A stretch of 64,000 nucleotides of DNA, from contig NZ_RLII01000011.1 of assembly GCF_004102745.1 (NCBI RefSeq), positions 36,480-100,479 of the forward strand. Direction: 5' to 3'. The notes under the pieces were generated by a model, which saw nothing but the letters and a program-made list of their open reading frames with translations, was not told where the DNA came from and searched no databases. The stretch comes from Acetivibrio mesophilus. GTDB taxonomy: Bacteria > Bacillota > Clostridia > Acetivibrionales > Acetivibrionaceae. Position numbers and translations under genes: made by a program. This document shows, one piece after another, positions 1 to 9,142 of the stretch (its first letter is position 1; each line of letters opens with the position of its first letter).

Positions 1-1
1 C

Positions 2-514
2 GCTGCAAAATATGCTCGTGAAAACAAAGTGCCATACTTTGGTATTTGTCTCGGAATGCAAATGGCGGTTGTGGAATTTGCAAGAAATGTTGCCGGACTT
101 AAGATGGCCAACAGTTCGGAATTCGATACAGACAGCCCTTACCCTGTGATTGACATCATGCCGGATCAAAAAGATATAGATGAAAAGGGTGGCACAATGA
201 GATTGGGGCTGTATCCCTGCAAGATAAAAAAAGACTCCATTACTTATAGCGTATATGGGGACGAGCTTATATATGAAAGGCACAGACACAGGTATGAGTT
301 CAATAACGAATACAGGGAGCTTTTGGTATCAAAGGGACTGGTATTTGCAGGACTTTCTCCAAGTGAAAAGCTTGTAGAAATTATTGAATTGAAGGATCAT
401 CCGTGGTTTATCGGAGTTCAATTCCATCCTGAGTTTAAATCAAGACCGAATAGGCCCCATCCTTTGTTCAGGGACTTTATAAGGGCAGCGGTGGAAAAAC
501 GCTATAACCGATAA
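2..514 (+). CDS. pyrG: CTP synthase, C-terminal part (cut by left edge)
   Basis: This is the glutamine amidotransferase half of CTP synthase, which aminates UTP to CTP with glutamine-derived ammonia in the cytoplasm. The frame is open from base 2, so the gene begins outside the window. The nucleophile motif [10 protein letters not shown] (Cys at about residue 16 of the visible part) and the catalytic HPE (in [10 protein letters not shown]) are both intact. The segment [10 protein letters not shown] is characteristic of PyrG between these motifs. The protein ends in VEKRYNR, and a strong hairpin terminator follows about 30 bases later. Identification of the domain is firm; the synthetase half cannot be checked here. 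Confidence 0.96.
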   Translation, partial: AAKYARENKVPYFGICLGMQMAVVEFARNVAGLKMANSSEFDTDSPYPVIDIMPDQKDIDEKGGTMRLGLYPCKIKKDSITYSVYGDELIYERHRHRYEFNNEYRELLVSKGLVFAGLSPSEKLVEIIELKDHPWFIGVQFHPEFKSRPNRPHPLFRDFIRAAVEKRYNR

Positions 515-543
515 TGACATGAAAGTAATGCAAAGATATAAAG

Positions 544-578
544 AAACGGCTGTCCGATGAGCGGGCAGCCGTTTTAAT
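544..578 (+). terminator. pyrG terminator, probably bidirectional
   Basis: AAACGGCTG pairs with CAGCCGTTT around a short loop and is followed by T residues. It lies between pyrG and the convergent HAAS gene, so it could serve both. Confidence 0.8.
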
Positions 579-600
579 GATATAAAAGACTCTAGAACTT

Positions 601-1566
601 TTAATCGGCCTTAATTGCTTTATAGAGTGCTGTAAAGCCTCCGAAAAGGATTCCGGTTATCGGAAATACAACCCAGCAAATATGCCAGAGGTTAAAAACA
701 AAGCCGCAGAACAAAAAGATGCAAACCGCAATTGGCCAGACAATTCCCGCAACAGCTCCTATGACCTTATCCTGCTTTTGGGTTTTTGGCTTATAATCGT
801 CTATTTTTAACAACTCTTTATAGGAATCGGGTACACTTCCGCTGGTTATAAAAATAGATACTGCGACAGCTATCATTAAAAGCATAACACATACCCCAAA
901 GTCGGCGAAAGGCTCAAAGGAGACGATGGCAAGCAGGACAACGACAGAGAATATGCAAAGGCTGACACCAATGATGGTATGGATACTCTGCTTTTGGGTA
1001 ATAGAGGGTAATTCTGAATTTAAAATGTTTCTTAAATCCGATGAAATTTCAAATTTCCCTTCCTCAATGAATTTGAATCTTTCAAGTTTGGTTCCGGAAT
1101 ATATGAAGAGAGCTACAGCTGGAACTATTAATAAAAATAATGCTATAACAGGCAGCGTTCCTTTGGCATCCTCAGGCAAGGATTGAAAAATTAGATTGCG
1201 TTCTGCCATCTGCGACAGGAATATTAAGAGGGAAACTCCCAGAAGAATCAGCCCAACTCCTGTTGCTATCAGGTAGGAGGCTTTTTTCTTCAGAGAGACA
1301 AATTCCATTGCTTCCTCGTTATCCACTACGGGGTAATTTTCATTATTCTTTGAGGGGGAAATACCCATTTCATCCAACAGCTCATCAATGTTGCCGAATT
1401 CGGAAATAACAATACCGATTGCTTCATTCTCCAGTTTTCCATTATCTTTTAGTTCATTATACCTTTCTTCCATGTTGTAAAGAATCTCGCTTTTTAGTCG
1501 CTCCATTTCTTTTGATTTTGGCAAATTCCTAAAAATGTTATCTAGATAACTTTTAATTGTTTCCAT
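601..1566 (-). CDS. HAAS / permease-prefix domain membrane protein
   Basis: 321-residue protein. Residues 1-70 (beginning METIKSYLDNIFRNLPKSKE) form a HAAS-type, permease-prefix domain: an amphipathic helical segment with the GxIDELLDEMG end seen in this family. Behind it are about six hydrophobic segments (around 95-115, 135-157, 197-216, 222-242, 270-290 and 292-315). HAAS domains are commonly encoded beside PadR regulators and are thought to link them to membrane events. Here the start overlaps the padR stop by 14 bases, so the two are translationally coupled. No permease or enzyme domain follows, so the biochemical role is unknown. Family call is good, function is not known. Confidence 0.82.
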   Translation of the reverse strand: METIKSYLDNIFRNLPKSKEMERLKSEILYNMEERYNELKDNGKLENEAIGIVISEFGNIDELLDEMGISPSKNNENYPVVDNEEAMEFVSLKKKASYLIATGVGLILLGVSLLIFLSQMAERNLIFQSLPEDAKGTLPVIALFLLIVPAVALFIYSGTKLERFKFIEEGKFEISSDLRNILNSELPSITQKQSIHTIIGVSLCIFSVVVLLAIVSFEPFADFGVCVMLLMIAVAVSIFITSGSVPDSYKELLKIDDYKPKTQKQDKVIGAVAGIVWPIAVCIFLFCGFVFNLWHICWVVFPITGILFGGFTALYKAIKAD

Positions 1567-1897
1567 AGTGTACCATCTCCTTTACAAATTTATTAATCAC
1601 TTTTTTGGTCAACTCCCATTCTTCGCACTTTTCCCTGTAGTATTTGATTCCCTCGGGGGTTATACGGTAGTAAGTCCTCCTTTTTCCTTGAGTTTCTTCT
1701 CCATAGTAGGATTCAATATATCCGTTTTTTTCGAGACGCGTGAAGGCAGAATAAAGTGTCGTCTCTTTCATGATATATTGCTCGTTTGTTATTGAGCGGA
1801 TGTTTCTTGAAATCTCATACCCATAAGAATCACCCTCTATAAGGAGGCTTAGGATAATGGTGTCGTTATAACCCCGTATTACATCACTGCTAATCAC
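1553..1897 (-). CDS. PadR family transcriptional regulator
   Basis: 114-residue winged-helix repressor. The PadR core is plain: ILSLLIEGDSYGYEISRNI, then ETTLYSAFTRLEKNGYIES, then the wing GKRRTYYRITPEGIKYYRE. It starts with GTG seven bases after a perfect AGGAGG (complement of 1905-1910). It probably represses itself and the overlapping HAAS gene by binding the 19-bp inverted repeat at 1932-1984, which covers its promoter. The inducer is not evident. Such PadR/HAAS pairs often respond to envelope stress or antibiotics, but that is family knowledge rather than something seen here. Confidence 0.93.
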   Translation of the reverse strand: MISSDVIRGYNDTIILSLLIEGDSYGYEISRNIRSITNEQYIMKETTLYSAFTRLEKNGYIESYYGEETQGKRRTYYRITPEGIKYYREKCEEWELTKKVINKFVKEMVHYGNN

Positions 1898-1931
1898 CAG
1901 AATTCCTCCTCTAATATTACTACGTCTGACA

Positions 1932-1984
1932 TACTTTACCTGTCGTAGTAATATTGTAACACAACTACTACGACAGGTAAAGTA
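1932..1984 (-). promoter_or_regulatory. PadR operator (19-bp inverted repeat) over a minus-strand promoter
   Basis: A perfect 19-base inverted repeat (TACTTTACCTGTCGTAGTA at 1932-1950, its complement at 1966-1984) flanks a 15-base spacer. On the minus strand a promoter is embedded in it: TTTACC (1981-1976), 17 bases, TACAAT (1958-1953) with an extended TG at -15. The rest of the gap to spoIIR (1985-2219) is AT-rich and I see no gene in it. Confidence 0.85.
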
Positions 1985-2219
1985 GTTTTTATAAAAAAGT
2001 TAAATTTTGAGTATTTTTATACAAAATAATGTTCATGCGACCTATTTATAGATTTTGATACAAATAATTTAATGTATAGTATAATTCCCTTTGAATTTGT
2101 AAACAATTATACTAAGCAATAAAAGTTTATATTGTAAAAAAAATTAGGGTATGGAACCATTTTGGAATTGCAAATCAATCCAAAACTGGTGAGATTACCG
2201 GATACGGGGGGATTTTATC

Positions 2220-2918
2220 ATGTTTAATTCTTTTAAAAACGTCTATAAAAAAAATATATGCGCAAAAGTACTTACAGCAGCCATCCTTTTGGTAACAATT
2301 ATATCGGGTGTTGCGCTAATATCCTATTCGGAGAATGTGAGTGATGGGCTGGCGGATAATATTATTCGATTGCATGTTTTGGCAAACAGTGATTCTCCAG
2401 AGGATCAGCAGCTAAAAAGGGATGTTAGGGATGTTGTAATCAGCTTCATGAAGGACAGGCTTAAAAACGTCAAGGATGTGGAAACTACAAAGAAGATAAT
2501 AGAAGAAAACTCTGAAGCAATAAAGCAGATTGCGTTAGACGAAATTAAGAGGCAGAATAAAGAATATGATGTGGAGGTTATGCTTGGAATATATCCTTTT
2601 CCCACTAAGGTTTATGGGGATATAAGTCTTCCGGCTGGAAATTATCAGGCGTTAAGAGTTGTTATAGGTAATGGAGAGGGACAGAATTGGTGGTGTGTGC
2701 TTTTTCCGCCGTTATGCTTTGTGGATGCTACTCACGGAACTGTGCCGGATTCTGTGAAGAATGATTTGAAAGAGGTTCTCAGTGAAGAGGAGTATTATCT
2801 TATTACAACGCAGGATGAAGATGAGGATATTCCTATTGAGATAAAGTTCAAGATTGTTGAGATGTTTCAGAACTCAAAGATAAAAATTGCAAGTGCAATG
2901 AATAGAATGTTTCAATAA
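2220..2918 (+). CDS. spoIIR: Stage II sporulation protein R
   Basis: 232 residues, secreted signalling protein of sporulation. In Bacillus it is made in the forespore and triggers SpoIIGA to process pro-sigma-E in the mother cell. An N-terminal hydrophobic segment (about 16-36) acts as signal or anchor. The family hallmarks are IIRLHVLANSDSPEDQ (about 48-63), the YPFPTKVYGDISLPAG region and WWCVLFPPLCFVD. ATG follows GGGGGGA at good spacing. It stands alone between the PadR/HAAS pair and the MgtC-like gene. A sigma-F promoter would be expected, but I could not identify a convincing one in 1985-2219. Confidence 0.95.
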   Translation: MFNSFKNVYKKNICAKVLTAAILLVTIISGVALISYSENVSDGLADNIIRLHVLANSDSPEDQQLKRDVRDVVISFMKDRLKNVKDVETTKKIIEENSEAIKQIALDEIKRQNKEYDVEVMLGIYPFPTKVYGDISLPAGNYQALRVVIGNGEGQNWWCVLFPPLCFVDATHGTVPDSVKNDLKEVLSEEEYYLITTQDEDEDIPIEIKFKIVEMFQNSKIKIASAMNRMFQ

Positions 2919-2971
2919 TTAGACTAAGGATATAATTTAATGAATAGATATAAGTTAAACCCATAATATAT

Positions 2972-3013
2972 AAATTCCCTGTTGGAGTTAGATAATTTCC
3001 GTCGGGGAATTTT
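2972..3013 (+). terminator. Probable terminator after spoIIR
   Basis: AAATTCCC (2972-2979) pairs with GGGGAATTTT (3004-3013) over a loop that contains a smaller GGA/TCC stem. The T run is short, so the call is moderate. Confidence 0.5.
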
Positions 3014-3166
3014 CGTATTTATCATTAAAAAATAAGGGGTAGCATATTGAAGATATATATGCATTTGATATATACTTTTAATATATACTGTTATTGTGAA
3101 ACATTTCTTTCTCAAGCAAAGCAATTGTAAGAGAGCTTTTATATCCCCAAAAATGAGGTGAGCTAA

Positions 3167-3856
3167 ATGATGAGATTTTTTTTAGAGAACGGGAGCTTCT
3201 ATTTGATTGTTGTTATAAGGCTGCTTTTAGCATGTGTCCTAGGAGGAGTGATAGGGTATGAAAGAGAGAGTACCAACAGGCCTGCCGGCTTTAGAACCCA
3301 CATTCTGGTATGCGTTGGGTCGGCTCTTGTCATGATAACCTCCCAGTACATTTTTGAGCGCTACAAGGGGGTTGCAAATATTGATCCTGCCCGCCTTGGA
3401 GCTCAGGTAATCAGTGGCATAGGCTTTTTGGGAGCAGGAACTATAATTCGTGAGGGGGCAAATGTTAGAGGTCTTACCACAGCAGCAAGCTTATGGGCAG
3501 TTTCCTGTGTTGGGATTGCAGCAGGCATCGGCTTTTATGAGGGAGCGATTATTTCCACTGTAATTATTTATATTACCCTTATTTTATTAAAAAGAACAGA
3601 AAAGCATATCACGAAGAAAAGAAAGCTGAGTGTATTCTATATACAGACTGAAGATATGCCCGGACAAATAGGTACAATAGGGGGTATATTTGGCAAGTAT
3701 AATGTAACAATAAGAAATATAGAGTTTATCAATGATGATATTGGGAAAGAAGTTTTGATAAAATTTTTAGTGAGAATTCCTATGGATGTCTCCAAAGAAA
3801 AGATAATGGATGAATTGCAGGGGATATATGGAGTCAAAAAGGTTACAGGGCAATAG
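3167..3856 (+). CDS. MgtC/SapB family membrane protein
   Basis: 229 residues. The N-terminal part has four to five membrane segments and the family signature GYERESTNRPAGFRTH (about 29-44), followed by GSALVMITSQY and GIGFLGAGTII. The C-terminal 80 residues (about 150-229) are soluble and look like an ACT-type regulatory domain. MgtC relatives are linked to growth at low Mg2+ and to control of membrane potential or phosphate uptake, but most members have no proven transport activity. The start is either of two adjacent ATGs 6 or 9 bases after GAGGTG. It is probably a single-gene unit. Confidence 0.9.
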   Translation: MMRFFLENGSFYLIVVIRLLLACVLGGVIGYERESTNRPAGFRTHILVCVGSALVMITSQYIFERYKGVANIDPARLGAQVISGIGFLGAGTIIREGANVRGLTTAASLWAVSCVGIAAGIGFYEGAIISTVIIYITLILLKRTEKHITKKRKLSVFYIQTEDMPGQIGTIGGIFGKYNVTIRNIEFINDDIGKEVLIKFLVRIPMDVSKEKIMDELQGIYGVKKVTGQ

Positions 3857-3902
3857 TACATAAGAGAATATTTCTTTTCCTAAAAAATATTTGACAAAAT
3901 AT

Positions 3903-3931
3903 TTGACTTTTTTCATTCTTTCACCTATAAT
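3903..3931 (+). promoter_or_regulatory. Sigma-A promoter of the decarboxylase gene
   Basis: TTGACT (3903-3908), 17 bases, TATAAT (3926-3931). It lies inside the longest possible reading frame, which is why the GTG at 3984, not the codon at 3891, is taken as the start. Confidence 0.85.
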
Positions 3932-3983
3932 TCATTTGTTTATATTTTTTTGCGTTTTCCAAGCAAGAAAGAGGGGATTAACG

Positions 3984-5441
3984 GTGCCAAGAATGGACCA
4001 GCTTAAAACACCGGTTTTTGATGCGGTAAAGAGATATGTTGAGAGTAATGTAGTGCAGTTTCATGTACCGGGACACAAGCAGGGAGAAGGCCTTGCGGAG
4101 CTTAGAGAGTATATTGGCGAAAGAGCACTTCAGATGGATGTAAACGGAATGGAGGATCTGGATTTTGCCAATAACCCTACGGGGGTTATTTATGAATCGG
4201 AGATGCTGGCAGCCCAGGCGTTTGGGGCTCAACATGCCTATTTTCTGGTGAATGGAACTACGTCTGGTGTTCAGGCAATGATTATGAGCGCTTGTGAACC
4301 GGGGGACAAGATAATAATTCCGAGAAATGCGCACAAGTCCACAATAGGTGGAATTATATTGAGCGGTGCGATGCCGGTGTATGTGCAGCCCGAAGTAAAT
4401 GAAAAATTGGGTATTGCTATGGGAATTACAGAAGAGAGCCTTAAGAAGGCAATAAAGGAGAATCCCCATGCAAAAGCTGTGTTCATTATTAATCCTACTT
4501 ATTATGGAGCAGCTTCAGATTTAAAATCCCTTGTAAGAATAGCTCACAGGCACGAGATGGCCGTTCTTGTGGATGAGGCTCATGGTGCACATATGTCCTT
4601 CCATGACGACTTTCCTCTGACAGCAATGGAGGTTGGTGCCGATATGAGTGCAGCAAGCACCCACAAAACAGCGGGCTCAATGACACAAAGCTCTGTGTTG
4701 CTTCTGAGGGGAAATATGATCAGTCCGGAGAGAGTAAAACAGGTCTTGAACCTGACATATACCTCCAGTGCGTCATATCTTTTGATGTGCTCCCTTGATA
4801 TTGCAAGAAAGCAGCTTGCGACTAAGGGAAGCGATATGTTGGAAGAAGCCTTGAGACTTGCAAGAATGGCAAGAGATGAGATAAATAAAATTGAAGGCTT
4901 ATATGCTTTTGGAAAAGAGCTTATAGGGACACCCGGGTGCTTTGATTTTGATGAAACGAAGCTGGGGATATGCGTATCAGGCTTGGGTTATACCGGCTAT
5001 GAGATGGAAGCAAAGCTGAGAAAGGAATACAATATACAGATTGAGATGTCGGATCTTTCAAATATATTGGCAATAGTAAGCCTGGGAGATAACGAAGAGA
5101 ATCTTACTGCGCTTATAAATGCGTTAAAGGATATTTCATCAAAGACTGAGAAAAGGGAATATCTCAAAACACCGTTTATTCCGCAAAATCCAAAAATGAT
5201 AGTATCACCCCGGGATGCCTTTTACAGTCACAAGAAGATAGTTCCGTTGGACAAGTCTGTAGGGGAGATAGCGGGAGAAATGGTTATGGCTTACCCTCCG
5301 GGTATACCGGTCATATGTATGGGTGAGAGAATCACTCAGGACATAGTGGATTATATAAAGATATTAAAAGAGCAAAGAACCCAGCTTCAAGGGACGGCGG
5401 ACCCATACATTAATTCCATAATGGTTCTTGGTATGGACTGA
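3984..5441 (+). CDS. speA: Orn/Lys/Arg decarboxylase family PLP enzyme (SpeA-like)
   Basis: 485 residues, fold type I PLP enzyme of the short Firmicute group that includes Bacillus arginine decarboxylase SpeA. It probably makes agmatine (polyamine route) or cadaverine. Visible motifs: FHVPGHKQG near the N-terminus, PLP-phosphate-binding NGTTSG (about 90-95), cofactor Asp in LVDEAHGAH (about 196-203), and the Schiff-base Lys228 in STHKTAGSMTQSS. The C-terminal domain has YPPGIPVICMGE. The GTG start is preceded by GAGGGG and lies downstream of the promoter at 3903-3931. Which basic amino acid is the substrate cannot be read from sequence, so the symbol is tentative. Confidence 0.88.
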   Translation: MPRMDQLKTPVFDAVKRYVESNVVQFHVPGHKQGEGLAELREYIGERALQMDVNGMEDLDFANNPTGVIYESEMLAAQAFGAQHAYFLVNGTTSGVQAMIMSACEPGDKIIIPRNAHKSTIGGIILSGAMPVYVQPEVNEKLGIAMGITEESLKKAIKENPHAKAVFIINPTYYGAASDLKSLVRIAHRHEMAVLVDEAHGAHMSFHDDFPLTAMEVGADMSAASTHKTAGSMTQSSVLLLRGNMISPERVKQVLNLTYTSSASYLLMCSLDIARKQLATKGSDMLEEALRLARMARDEINKIEGLYAFGKELIGTPGCFDFDETKLGICVSGLGYTGYEMEAKLRKEYNIQIEMSDLSNILAIVSLGDNEENLTALINALKDISSKTEKREYLKTPFIPQNPKMIVSPRDAFYSHKKIVPLDKSVGEIAGEMVMAYPPGIPVICMGERITQDIVDYIKILKEQRTQLQGTADPYINSIMVLGMD

Positions 5442-5468
5442 TAAATCACATCATCTCCACTCCAACTT

Positions 5469-5512
5469 AATTACCAAACCAATCACTTTTTGGTCTAATT
5501 ATTTTTTTTCCT
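5469..5512 (+). terminator. Probable terminator after the decarboxylase gene
   Basis: AATTACCAAA pairs imperfectly with TTTGGTCTAATT and is followed by a run of eight T. Confidence 0.6.
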
Positions 5513-5591
5513 GAATAGAAATAGGACTATGACAGGAAAAAGTACATGGCATAAGCACATGAGGATAAGGCAAGAAAAGGAGTGATTGGTT

Positions 5592-8309
5592 TTGAGTATT
5601 CTGGAGTCGGCTCTACAAAACATCAATAAGGATAACAGAGTAAAATACGGTCTAAGTGAAAAAGAGGCGGAAAAAAGGTATAAAACATATGGACCCAACA
5701 CCTTGGAGGAAAAGAAAAAGATATCTCCTTTCAAAATCCTTATTGCACAATTCAGTGACTTTATGGTATTGATTCTTCTGGCATCTACCTTGATTTCGGC
5801 TTTTATGGGGGAGTTGCTGGAGGCTGTTACCATTGTGTCGATTGTTATTATTAATGCACTTATGGGATTTATCCAGGAGTATCGAACTGAAAGGACCATG
5901 GAGGCGCTTAAGGGGCTGTCTGCGCCAATAGCCAAGGTGATTAGAGACGGGAAAACGGTGGAAATACCTGCGGAGAAGATTGTGCCGGGAGATCTGGTGA
6001 TACTTGAGACCGGAGACAGGATTCCCGCAGATGCTGTTCTGATAGAAGCCCACGGGCTATGTGTGGATGAGTCTTTGCTGACCGGTGAGTCCGTGCCGGT
6101 GGAAAAGCAGGCTGAAACCGGAGGCGGGAAGAATGCAAATGCCAATGAAAAAAGCAGCTCGGTATATATGGGGACAATTATAACAAGTGGAAGAGGTAAG
6201 GCTGTTGTCTGTTCTACCGGAATGATGACCGAGATGGGTAAAATTGCAGATATGATACAGAATATTGAGACGGAACAGACACCTCTTCAAAGAAGGCTTG
6301 ATGCGCTGGGGAAATACATAGTTTACGGATGTCTCGCCATATGTGCAATCGTTACGGTAACCGGAATATTAAGGGGAGAAAAACTCTTTACAATGTTCCT
6401 TTCAGGTATAAGTCTTGCGGTGGCAGCAGTGCCGGAAGGACTTCCGGCGATAGTAACCATTGCCCTTGCCCTAGGTGTTCAGAAAATGCTCAAAAGAAAT
6501 GCCCTAATAAGAAAGCTTCCGGCCGTGGAGACTTTGGGTTGTGCCAGTGTTATATGCTCAGACAAGACAGGAACTTTGACGGAGAACAAGATGACGGTTA
6601 GGAAAATCTATGCCAATGGGGGATTTGTGGAGGTCAAGGGAAGTGCTCTTAGCAGTGAAGGCGAATTTATCTCAGTTAAAAGAAAAATAGATCCTAAGAA
6701 CAACGACAGCCTAAGACTTGCCCTCGAAATCGGAGTACTGTGCAACAATGCATCAATGGTAAGAATAAAGGAAAATAGGTCATTTAGCAAAATAACCTCC
6801 TTGATTCACAAGCCTGAAAAATGGGAATTGAGTGGAGATCCTACGGAAGCTGCTCTTCTTGTGGTTGGAGCAAAAGGAGGATGTACCCAGGAGCTACTGA
6901 ACGAAAGCTATGTTAGGATTGATGAACTGCCTTTTGATTCGGATAGAAAGTGCATGTCGGTAATATGTGAAAATGACAAAGGTGAGACTTTTGTTTTTAC
7001 GAAAGGCGCTGCGGATGTTATTATTGAAAAGTGCAGCAAGATATATACCTCAAAGGGAATTGCGGATTTGAATGAAGCTGGAGCAAAAAGGGTACTCAAA
7101 GCCAATGACGATATGGCAAATGAAGCCTTAAGAGTACTTGGGGTGGCGTTTAAAAGGCTTGACTCCAAAAACTATAGGCATAATGATGTAGAACAGGACC
7201 TTGTGTTTGCGGGGTTGATAGGCATGATAGACCCACCAAGGAAAGAGGCGCTAGATGCAGTGCGAAAATGCAAGCTTGCAGGGATCAAGCCGGTAATGAT
7301 TACCGGGGATCATAAAATAACTGCTGCTGCTATCGCGAGGGAGCTGAATATAGCAGCGGAAGGTGACAGGGTGCTGACGGGAGCACAACTAGAACAGATG
7401 GATGACAGAAAACTTGAAGAAATAGTGGATGAAGTGTCGGTATATGCTAGGGTATCCCCCAAGCACAAGCTAAGGATAGTAAGGGCGCTGAAAAAACGGG
7501 GTCATATTGTTGCAATGACGGGAGACGGTGTAAATGATGCTCCTGCAATCAAGGAAGCCGATATTGGTGTAGCCATGGGAATAACCGGTACAGATGTGAC
7601 AAAAGAGGCATCTTCAATGATTCTTCGTGACGATAATTTTGCGACCATTGTTGCGGCTGTAGAGGAAGGAAGGGTTATATACAACAACATCCGCAAATTT
7701 ATCCGATATATGCTTTCCTGTAACATTGGAGAAGTACTTACCATGTTTGTGGGAACTCTAATTGGACTTCCGCTTCCTCTTTTACCTATTCAGATATTAT
7801 GGGTCAATCTGGCTACAGATGGACTTCCTGCAATAGCATTGGGGCTTGAACCGGCAGAGAAGGATATCATGATGAGGCCTCCGAGGGGAGCAAAGGAGAA
7901 CATATTCTCCAACGGACTTTGGCAGCTTATACTATTTCGAGGTGTCCTTATAGGGTTTAGCACTCTGGCGGTATTTGTAAGTATACTGAAATTTACGTCC
8001 AGTGTTGATATTGCCAGAACTGCAGCTTTTGTAACCTTGGTTATAACCCAGCTTATACATGTGTTTGAGTGCAAGTCGGAAAGGAAAAATATATTTGAAA
8101 TACCGATTTTCAATAATAAACCCCTTTTACTGGCGGTTTTGTGCTCGCTCATAATGATACTGGGGGTTGTGTATGTACCATTATTCCAAGGAATATTTAA
8201 AACCGTACCGTTATCCCTCAATGACTGGATTTTAGTAGGCGGATTTTCCGCATTGGGACCGGTAATCTCTAGCTTTTTCAGAGTTAACTACAAGTACATA
8301 AGAAGGTAG
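5592..8309 (+). CDS. Calcium-type P-type ATPase (P-IIA)
   Basis: 905 residues, cation pump that exports Ca2+ at the cost of ATP. Order of parts: N-terminal cation-ATPase domain; first membrane pair (about 60-100); actuator with LLTGESVPVEK; M4 with the P-IIA signature AAVPEGLPAIVTIALALG; phosphorylation loop DKTGTLTENKM; nucleotide-binding FTKGAADVI; hinge MTGDGVNDAPAIKEADIG; then the C-terminal membrane bundle with WVNLATDGLPAIALGLEP, matching the Ca2+-site helix M6. I take TTG 5592, nine bases after AAGGAG, rather than the TTG at 5586, which is too close. Length and the PEGL and NLATDG motifs favour Ca2+ over heavy metals or H+. Confidence 0.93.
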   Translation: MSILESALQNINKDNRVKYGLSEKEAEKRYKTYGPNTLEEKKKISPFKILIAQFSDFMVLILLASTLISAFMGELLEAVTIVSIVIINALMGFIQEYRTERTMEALKGLSAPIAKVIRDGKTVEIPAEKIVPGDLVILETGDRIPADAVLIEAHGLCVDESLLTGESVPVEKQAETGGGKNANANEKSSSVYMGTIITSGRGKAVVCSTGMMTEMGKIADMIQNIETEQTPLQRRLDALGKYIVYGCLAICAIVTVTGILRGEKLFTMFLSGISLAVAAVPEGLPAIVTIALALGVQKMLKRNALIRKLPAVETLGCASVICSDKTGTLTENKMTVRKIYANGGFVEVKGSALSSEGEFISVKRKIDPKNNDSLRLALEIGVLCNNASMVRIKENRSFSKITSLIHKPEKWELSGDPTEAALLVVGAKGGCTQELLNESYVRIDELPFDSDRKCMSVICENDKGETFVFTKGAADVIIEKCSKIYTSKGIADLNEAGAKRVLKANDDMANEALRVLGVAFKRLDSKNYRHNDVEQDLVFAGLIGMIDPPRKEALDAVRKCKLAGIKPVMITGDHKITAAAIARELNIAAEGDRVLTGAQLEQMDDRKLEEIVDEVSVYARVSPKHKLRIVRALKKRGHIVAMTGDGVNDAPAIKEADIGVAMGITGTDVTKEASSMILRDDNFATIVAAVEEGRVIYNNIRKFIRYMLSCNIGEVLTMFVGTLIGLPLPLLPIQILWVNLATDGLPAIALGLEPAEKDIMMRPPRGAKENIFSNGLWQLILFRGVLIGFSTLAVFVSILKFTSSVDIARTAAFVTLVITQLIHVFECKSERKNIFEIPIFNNKPLLLAVLCSLIMILGVVYVPLFQGIFKTVPLSLNDWILVGGFSALGPVISSFFRVNYKYIRR

Positions 8310-8330
8310 GGGGAAAAAAAGTTTAAAATT

Positions 8331-8373
8331 TTAACCTTTTTGTAACCATTTCATATCAGCTTTAATATATAAT
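8331..8373 (+). promoter_or_regulatory. Direct-repeat box (11-bp phase) plus -10 element
   Basis: TTAACC at 8331-8336 and GTAACC at 8342-8347 are in 11-bp phase, the layout of OmpR/PhoB-family sites. Twenty bases later is TATAAT (8368-8373). The same arrangement, with identical spacing, occurs at 11568-11610, and the OmpR-type regulator encoded at 9480 lies between them. Confidence 0.65.
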
Positions 8374-8379
8374 AAACTC

Positions 8380-9112
8380 GAAGTACTTCAATAGAAGTTA
8401 AACAAAGCGCTACTATTCTTGTATACAAGAAGCGGTAACAATAGTATTGAAAACATTGACCGAATAAATGCGGTGCAATTTAAATAATGGATTTTGTATT
8501 GATATTGAAAACTATATAACAAATATCACTACCGACATATTACAAATCATACCTTGCTATTGATGAAGCATTATTCAAAGCTGATTTTATCCTAAATATG
8601 CACTAATGAAATTAGAATAATATTGCATCCTTGTTACTTTTACACTTATCCTCATACAGTTTGAAGCAAGTTTTAATAAAGTTTATCGCGCGCGTATAAC
8701 TATTATATATATAAATGTTATAAGAAGAGTTAATTCAGGGGGAAAAAATTAGAGAATCATTGGTTATGTAAGTTTTAGACATTGTAAAGTCCGCACTTTA
8801 TGAAAGTCTAATTGTCAGATGCTACAGACTGATATTAGAGAGATAAAAAACATTCTGCTTACGGTGCAAGGCTTATTGGAATCGGAAAGGACTGTAAGGA
8901 TTCGCACGATAAGCGGTATAACATGATTTAACAAAAAATGGGAGTTAATATTGTACAGTATTAAAAGCAAAGCTTACGCAAATTTTTTTAAGAAGTATGG
9001 GTGATCACCCCGGATTGGAAATGCTGAACATATTGATGTTGAATATGCTGTTTCAAAGCACCAATCCTCCTATAAAAAGAGAATTAGTCCCCATGTGGGG
9101 CTACATTTTTTT
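8380..9112 (+). ncRNA. Candidate structured non-coding RNA (boundaries inferred)
   Basis: No credible protein frame is present. Transcription could start near 8380 (box promoter at 8331) and stop at the terminator at 9085-9112. Helices seen: TTCTTGTATACAAGAA palindrome (8416-8431) enclosed by TACTATT/AATAGTA (8411-8417/8440-8446); TTAGAC/GTCTAA (8775-8780/8806-8811) enclosing TAAAGT/ACTTTA; GCTTAT/ATAAGC (8871-8876/8909-8914) enclosing GAATC/GATTC; GGGTGATCACCC (8999-9010); GGATTGG/CCAATCC (9012-9018/9061-9067) enclosing TGCT/AGCA. I do not recognise RNase P, tmRNA, 6S, SRP or a riboswitch. A shorter RNA beginning near 8720 is possible. Confidence 0.5.
9085..9112 (+). terminator. Terminator of the candidate RNA
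   Basis: TAG-T-CCCC pairs with GGGG-CTA over the loop ATGT and is followed by CATTTTTTT. It is too far (about 370 bases) from the next gene to be its attenuator. Confidence 0.75.
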
Positions 9113-9142
9113 CATATAAGTTACCTCCGGTAAATATACATG

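Noticed and set aside
3891..3983. Extended N-terminus of the decarboxylase with a hydrophobic stretch
   Set aside because: The extra codons overlap the consensus promoter at 3903-3931, so they are upstream of the transcript start.
5652..6053. Minus-strand ORFs inside the Ca2+-ATPase, and similar ones inside carB, argD and the SLH gene
   Set aside because: They are shadow frames without RBS, overlapped completely by well-supported genes.
8380..9112. RNase P RNA, tmRNA, 6S RNA or OLE RNA as identity of the structured region
   Set aside because: Conserved landmarks of RNase P and tmRNA are absent, and the OLE partner protein gene is not adjacent. I could not test with covariance models.
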